Of a DNA stretch of 64,000 bases, positions 60,096 to 64,000 are shown one piece after another; the stretch's first letter is position 1, and the number at the start of each line of letters is the position of its first letter. The translations under genes were made by a program, and so were the position numbers. Source of the DNA: Bacillus cereus G9842 (GTDB taxonomy: Bacteria > Bacillota > Bacilli > Bacillales > Bacillaceae_G); contig NC_011772.1 of the NCBI RefSeq assembly GCF_000021305.1, positions 906,001-970,000 on the forward strand, read 5' to 3'. A model generated the notes under the pieces. That model saw nothing but the letters and a program-made list of their open reading frames with translations, did not search any database and had not been told where the DNA came from.

Positions 60096-61847
60096 ATGAA
60101 AAAGATTATAAACAAACCAGAAACATTAGTAATGGAAATGTGTAACGGAATGGTTATGGCTCACTCAGAGCTTGAACTTTTGAAAAAATATAAAGTTATT
60201 AAGAAGAAAGAAATGAACGAAAACAAAGTAACGTTAATTAGTGGCGGCGGTAGTGGCCATGAGCCGGCACATGCAGGATTAGTCGGAAAAGGAATGTTAG
60301 ATGCGGCGGTGTGCGGAGATGTGTTTGCGTCACCTTCACAAATTCAGGTGTATCAAGCGATTAAAGAGACAGCTAGTAAAAAAGGAACGTTATTAATTAT
60401 TAAAAATTACAGCGGCGATATTATGAATTTCAAAAACGGAGCTCATTTAGCGACGGAAGATGGAATTGAAGTCGACTACGTAAAAGTGGATGATGATATT
60501 GCGGTAGAAGATAGCCTATATACAGTAGGACGCCGCGGCGTTGCGGGAGTTATTCTCGTTCATAAAATTGCCGGCGCAGCAGCGGAAGAAGGTATGGATT
60601 TAGGAGCGGTGAAAGCTGTAGCGGAAAAAGCAGCGGCTAACGTGCGCACAATCGGTTTAGCGTTAACTTCTTGTACAGTTCCAGCGAGCGGATCACCTAC
60701 TTTCACACTTGCGGAAGATGAAATGGAATACGGCGTAGGTATTCACGGCGAACCAGGAATTAAGCGTGAAAAAATGCTGTCAGCAGATGAACTAGCTAAC
60801 CGTATGACAAATGATCTTGTAAAAGATTTAGGAGTAAAAGATGGCGAGGAAATCGCACTTCTAGTTAACGGTTTTGGCGGAACACCACTGCAAGAACTTT
60901 ACTTATTTAACAACGCAGTGACGAGAGAATTAGCTGCTAGAAACATTAAAATCAATAGAGTATTCGTCGGTAACTATATGACAAGTATCGATATGGCTGG
61001 CATGTCTTTAACAGTGATGAAGTTAGATGATGAGTTAAAAACATTACTATCAAAAGAGTGTAATACACCAGCGTTTAAAGTAGATGGGTCAGTTGAAAGT
61101 GTAGAGTACGTGAATGTACTTGAAGAGAAAGAAGAGAAGGAAGTTTCCTTTGAAATAGAAACAGCGGAAGAGCATGCTGTGATTAAGGATAATGTTATTA
61201 CATTAAACAACATGATTTATCTCGTTGATAAAATGAGCGACGTTATTATTAAAAACGAAGTACCGTTCTGTGAGTTAGATACACACGCAGGTGACGGCGA
61301 CTTCGGAATGAGTGTGGCAAAAGGATTTAAGCAATTAAAACGTGAGTGGCATTCTATTGTAGATCAAGAGAACGTAACGATTGGGTCATTCCTTGACGGT
61401 TGTTCAATGATTATTATGGAACATTGCGGCGGCGCATCTGGTCCAATTTGGGGTGGTGCATTCCGCGCAGCTAGCAAAGCAGCAGGCGAAAAACGTGAGC
61501 TAACAGTGAAAGAATTCGCTGAAATGTTGCAAGCAGCACTTCAAGGTATACAATCTATCGGAGAAAGATCATTTGGTAGAGGAGCGGTAGTTGGTGACAA
61601 AACACTTGTTGACGCGCTTGCTCCATGTGTAGATTCTTGGTTAGATAGCGCTTCAAACGAAGAAGACATGAAAACTGCTTTTGAAAAAGGAGCAGAAGCA
61701 GCAGTTAAAGGAGCGGAGTATACGAAAGAAATCGTAGCTCGCATGGGCCGCGCCGGTACAGTTGGTGAAAGAAGTTTAGGATATCCTGATGCAGGTGCAC
61801 ATGCGCTTGGAGTTATCTTTACGGAGATTGCTGGTAGTTTGAGATAG
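60096..61847 (+). CDS. Dihydroxyacetone kinase, fused DhaK-DhaL
   Basis: A 583-residue single-chain kinase. Residues 1 to about 330 are DhaK (SGGGSGHEPAHAGLVGKG; substrate-binding His217 in VGIHGEPG). An acidic linker (about 345-370) leads to DhaL at 375-583, with the Mg/ATP Asp cluster in DTHAGDGDFGMSVAKG and GGASGPIWG. This layout is that of ATP-dependent kinases rather than the PTS-fed DhaKLM complex. It phosphorylates dihydroxyacetone. AATTGAGGGATAATC is the ribosome site. Its last 33 codons and terminator are duplicated at 63175. Confidence 0.92.
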   Translation: MKKIINKPETLVMEMCNGMVMAHSELELLKKYKVIKKKEMNENKVTLISGGGSGHEPAHAGLVGKGMLDAAVCGDVFASPSQIQVYQAIKETASKKGTLLIIKNYSGDIMNFKNGAHLATEDGIEVDYVKVDDDIAVEDSLYTVGRRGVAGVILVHKIAGAAAEEGMDLGAVKAVAEKAAANVRTIGLALTSCTVPASGSPTFTLAEDEMEYGVGIHGEPGIKREKMLSADELANRMTNDLVKDLGVKDGEEIALLVNGFGGTPLQELYLFNNAVTRELAARNIKINRVFVGNYMTSIDMAGMSLTVMKLDDELKTLLSKECNTPAFKVDGSVESVEYVNVLEEKEEKEVSFEIETAEEHAVIKDNVITLNNMIYLVDKMSDVIIKNEVPFCELDTHAGDGDFGMSVAKGFKQLKREWHSIVDQENVTIGSFLDGCSMIIMEHCGGASGPIWGGAFRAASKAAGEKRELTVKEFAEMLQAALQGIQSIGERSFGRGAVVGDKTLVDALAPCVDSWLDSASNEEDMKTAFEKGAEAAVKGAEYTKEIVARMGRAGTVGERSLGYPDAGAHALGVIFTEIAGSLR

Positions 61848-61856
61848 TAATTAGAA

Positions 61857-61889
61857 AGTCCCTCTGCCTTAAGGTGGAGGGATTTTTCT
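61857..61889 (+). terminator. Terminator of the kinase gene
   Basis: GTCCCTCTGCCTTAAGGTGGAGGGATTTTT. Confidence 0.8.
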
Positions 61890-62024
61890 ATAATTTATTA
61901 ATATATAATTTCGTTAGATGTTTTCTCTGTAAAGATATGTATGTTTATAAATACTAAGATAATAGTTTTAAAAGAAGCAACGTGAGTTCCTATAAATATG
62001 GAATTCAGGTTGTTTAATTGTATT

Positions 62025-62130
62025 TTTGCAAAACTATCCAATCGATAGAAATCACTTCAAAAGGCGGTATTTATTATTTCGTACTTCAAAATTATGGTTG
62101 GACACCTTATGGAGTGGTTTGGGAGGGATA
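62025..62130 (+). pseudogene. Short coding remnant
   Basis: A frame ends ITSKGGIYYFVLQNYGWTP then YGVVWEG and a stop; no start is seen. It looks like the last part of a secreted or surface protein gene. Family unknown. Confidence 0.3.
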
Positions 62131-62242
62131 AAGAATATAAAAAGAGAATTTGTGATAAATCCCCTATTTAAATTTAGACAAGTACCTACATTCCTTTGAT
62201 ATCATATATTACTTTTATAAATAGAAATATAGGGGGGAATTT

Positions 62243-62657
62243 CATAATCATTAATCCGTATTGTTCATATATAGACCTGTTTGGCCAATTTAGTAACTAC
62301 TCTCCACTAGATCAACCTATTTGTATCCATTACCTTATCTAGCTTATCATTATGATTATTATAGTGATTGGAATTATGGAGGAGGGAATAGCGAATACAC
62401 CAAAATGGTAAAAAATGATATTTATAATTCAGAATTGGACTGAATGAGTTGGTTGAGTGATGTGATAGAGCATAATCCAATACATCCAGTGCATCCAACT
62501 TTGTGTCACGGTTTTTCTGGATACAAGACAAATAAGTTTGAATTAGAACATAGCATTCAAAATGGTGGGTGAGTTGCAGCTTGGTCTCAAGATATTTCAG
62601 AAAAAGATGTATTACAGGGAGTATTAGCTCCAGCATCATTTTCTTCAAATAAATAGT
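62243..62657 (+). pseudogene. Decayed gene with lost start and several stops
   Basis: AGGGGGGAATTTC stands before ATA ATC ATT AAT, where an ATG is expected. The frame then reads NPYCSYIDLFGQFSNYSPLD, and after a small shift YHYDYYSDWNYGGGNSEYT, HNPIHPVHPTLCHGFSGYK, AAWSQDISEKDVLQG, ending FSSNK. At least three stops interrupt it. Tyr/Asn/His-rich; perhaps a spore or surface protein. Not recognised. Confidence 0.5.
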
Positions 62658-62696
62658 GTTTTTATAACTTGAATTTATTTGAAGAAATATTAAATA

Positions 62697-62741
62697 AAAA
62701 GACCATTTGCATTATTAAATTTGCAAATGGTCTTTTTATTT
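62697..62741 (+). terminator. Intrinsic terminator
   Basis: AAAAAGACCATTTGCA pairs with TGCAAATGGTCTTTTT; follows the decayed gene and precedes the 63-aa gene. Confidence 0.85.
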
Positions 62742-62805
62742 AAATAGTTTTTATGATACTTTTAAAGTATATTTTTATACAATTACTGTAAGGAGTTGAT
62801 TTTGT

Positions 62806-62997
62806 ATGAATATTTTAGAAAACATAAACAACGCATCTCAATTATTATTAGTTATATCTGCATTTTGTTTTTATATGTATTTAAAGAGAATTAAATTAAC
62901 AAGAAAACTTACTAGTTTTGAAATTACACTGTATATAATATCACAACTGGCATATATCCTTTGGGGTATTACTCTGATTGCTAAAATATGGGGATGA
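62806..62997 (+). CDS. Small two-span membrane protein, 63 aa
   Basis: AAGGAGTTGATTTTGT precedes the ATG. Two hydrophobic segments (about 13-27 and 42-60) are separated by a basic loop (KRIKLTRKL). No family recognised; the good ribosome site supports a real gene. Confidence 0.5.
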   Translation: MNILENINNASQLLLVISAFCFYMYLKRIKLTRKLTSFEITLYIISQLAYILWGITLIAKIWG

Positions 62998-63174
62998 GTT
63001 TTAGTGTTGTAGTAATCTATGACAAAATAGAGCCCTCTATATTTTAGATCATGCACAAATATTGGCCCGTGCAGTATTCTTTAGTTAATTAGGTGAAGTA
63101 CAGCCCAACCTGCTGTCATCTACTCTAAAAAATTCCCTTTTTTCGGAATTGCATCGCCAGTAGCTGCATAAAGA

Positions 63175-63318
63175 GCCGCGCTGGTACAGTTGGCGAAAGA
63201 AGTTTAGGATACCCTGATGCAGGTGCACATGCGCTTGGAGTTATCTTTACGGAGATTGCGGGTAGTTTGAAATAGGAATTAGCAAGTCCCTCTGCCTTAA
63301 GGTGGAGGGACTTTTATA
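63175..63318 (+). repeat. Duplicated 3' end of the dihydroxyacetone kinase gene
   Basis: About 144 bp nearly identical to 61746-61888: codons for RAGTVGERSLGYPDAGAHA through to IAGSL, the stop and the terminator hairpin. No upstream part of the gene is present. Confidence 0.85.
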
Positions 63319-63504
63319 TAGTTGATATGTAGAAGACTTCTTTCGGTGCTCTCCCTGTAAAATATGAGTTTGTTACTATTTTTGATAAAATCTTATTTCA
63401 AAAATACAACTAATATTTTTCAACATTAATATATTGAAAATAGTTAGAATATTTAAGATAATCATTTGTGAAGAAGTAAATTATAAAAAAAGGGGGAATT
63501 TATT

Positions 63505-63855
63505 TTGTTACGTCGTTTATCTATTTGTACAGTACTAACAGCTTTTATATTTACTTTATTTACATTTAATGGCTCTGCTTTCGCGGCTACGAATGCTACT
63601 GAAAATGAAAATGTAGTAGCAGCTTGTGCAAAGGGAGGTACGGTAGGTGTATATGGTGCAAAGATGCGCAGTGGTTATACTGTCGATTCACCTGTCTTAC
63701 ATACATTTAATGATGGTACGAAAATTACTGGAACATGGGTAACTGGTGAATATGTTCAAGGTCATTACAGTAATTCTAAACAGTGGTTAAAAGTTACATA
63801 TAAAGGGATGACAGGTTATGTATCCCATACAACATTATTTAACGTTTGCTCATAA
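63505..63855 (+). CDS. Secreted SH3-like domain protein
   Basis: A TTG start about 9 bases after AAAGGGGGAA. The 116-residue product has a signal peptide (cleavage near SAFAAT, residue 29) and one bacterial SH3-type domain (GGTVGVYGAKMRSGYTVDSP, WLKVTYKGMTGYVSH). Such domains bind cell wall peptides; with nothing else attached this may be a small wall-binding or toxin-modulating protein. Two Cys (one at each end of the mature part) could pair. Confidence 0.8.
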   Translation: MLRRLSICTVLTAFIFTLFTFNGSAFAATNATENENVVAACAKGGTVGVYGAKMRSGYTVDSPVLHTFNDGTKITGTWVTGEYVQGHYSNSKQWLKVTYKGMTGYVSHTTLFNVCS

Positions 63856-63880
63856 AACTATGTACCATAATAGCTTTGGA

Positions 63881-63917
63881 TATATTGAGCTAATCTCTTC
63901 TAGAGATTAGTTCTTTT
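63881..63917 (+). terminator. Intrinsic terminator
   Basis: AGCTAATCTCT-TC-TAGAGATTAGTTCTTTTTT after the SH3 protein gene. Confidence 0.8.
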
Positions 63918-63984
63918 TTATCTCTTAGTTTTTAATGGGGCATTTTTTGAAAAAGACCAACGATTCATTAAATCGATGGTCTTA

Positions 63985-64000
63985 TGTTTATCCCGCATTA
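63985..64000. repeat. Possible start of another bcr1 copy, cut by window end
   Basis: The last bases, TTTATCCCGCATTA, match the first bases of bcr1 (34669). Only 14 bases are visible. Confidence 0.4.

Overview
The window looks like chromosomal DNA of the Bacillus cereus group. It is AT-rich, most genes have strong AGGAGG-type ribosome binding sites, and there is a 156-bp element framed by TTTAT that matches the group-specific bcr1 repeat. It also carries four short YjcZ-type sporulation peptides, a BsuMI-like restriction operon, LXG/WXG100 secretion genes and an LPNTA protein next to a class D sortase. No rRNA, tRNA or CRISPR array was found.

Layout. 1-2.7 kb: the 3' end of an E1/ThiF-like adenylyltransferase gene, an MFS exporter, a DinB-family protein and a gene split by a stop codon. 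2.7-5.8 kb: an IS6 relic, small peptides, a candidate small RNA and a frameshifted IS3-family element. 5.9-13.5 kb: a type VII secretion substrate locus with WXG100, partner proteins, an LXG-HNH toxin, two SUKH immunity proteins, a displaced EndoU tip with its probable immunity gene, a duplicated leader, a second tip remnant, Yip1 and DUF4176 genes. 13.5-18.7 kb: an integrase relic, an MHS-type dicarboxylate transporter, and divergent from it a CitA/DcuS-like kinase, its response regulator and a TctC-like lipoprotein. 19-20.8 kb: an Mrr-like nuclease and a decayed class C group II intron placed after its terminator.

21.5-29.4 kb is a defence island. It holds a BsuMI/LlaJI-type operon (two C5 methyltransferases, an unknown subunit, McrB-like and McrC-like proteins) and, on the other strand, an AIPR-family protein. 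An IS3 relic lies between them. 30-33.7 kb: a MazG-like pseudogene, a DnaD-like/DnaB-helicase pair and an Rpn-family nuclease. 33.8-45.5 kb: a TrmB-like regulator divergent from a TauE exporter (with a clear operator), a small basic peptide with a sequestered ribosome binding site, a TetR-MFS pair, a GNAT protein, the LPNTA protein plus sortase, and a secreted hydrolase.

45.9-57 kb is rich in small peptides and repeats. It includes a lipoprotein, a GIY-YIG-like protein, YrrS, YjcZ paralogues, CGNR and HPP proteins, a MarR-pssA-AtpI-like cluster, an MFS transporter and an ArsR-like regulator. 57-64 kb: an IS3 relic, VanZ, the dihydroxyacetone module (dhaS-dhaQ divergent from a fused DhaK-DhaL kinase), a partial duplication of the kinase 3' end, decayed genes, an SH3-like secreted protein and the start of another bcr1-like copy at the right edge.

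The region shows much duplication and decay: relics of IS3, IS6, a group II intron and an integrase, plus duplicated gene ends and terminators. The items most worth a second look are the possible [4Fe-4S] methyltransferase in the BsuMI-like operon, the DhaQ/DhaS control of a single-chain kinase, the small ORF at 35.97 kb with two nested RNA pairings, and the paired 44-aa hydrophobic peptides.
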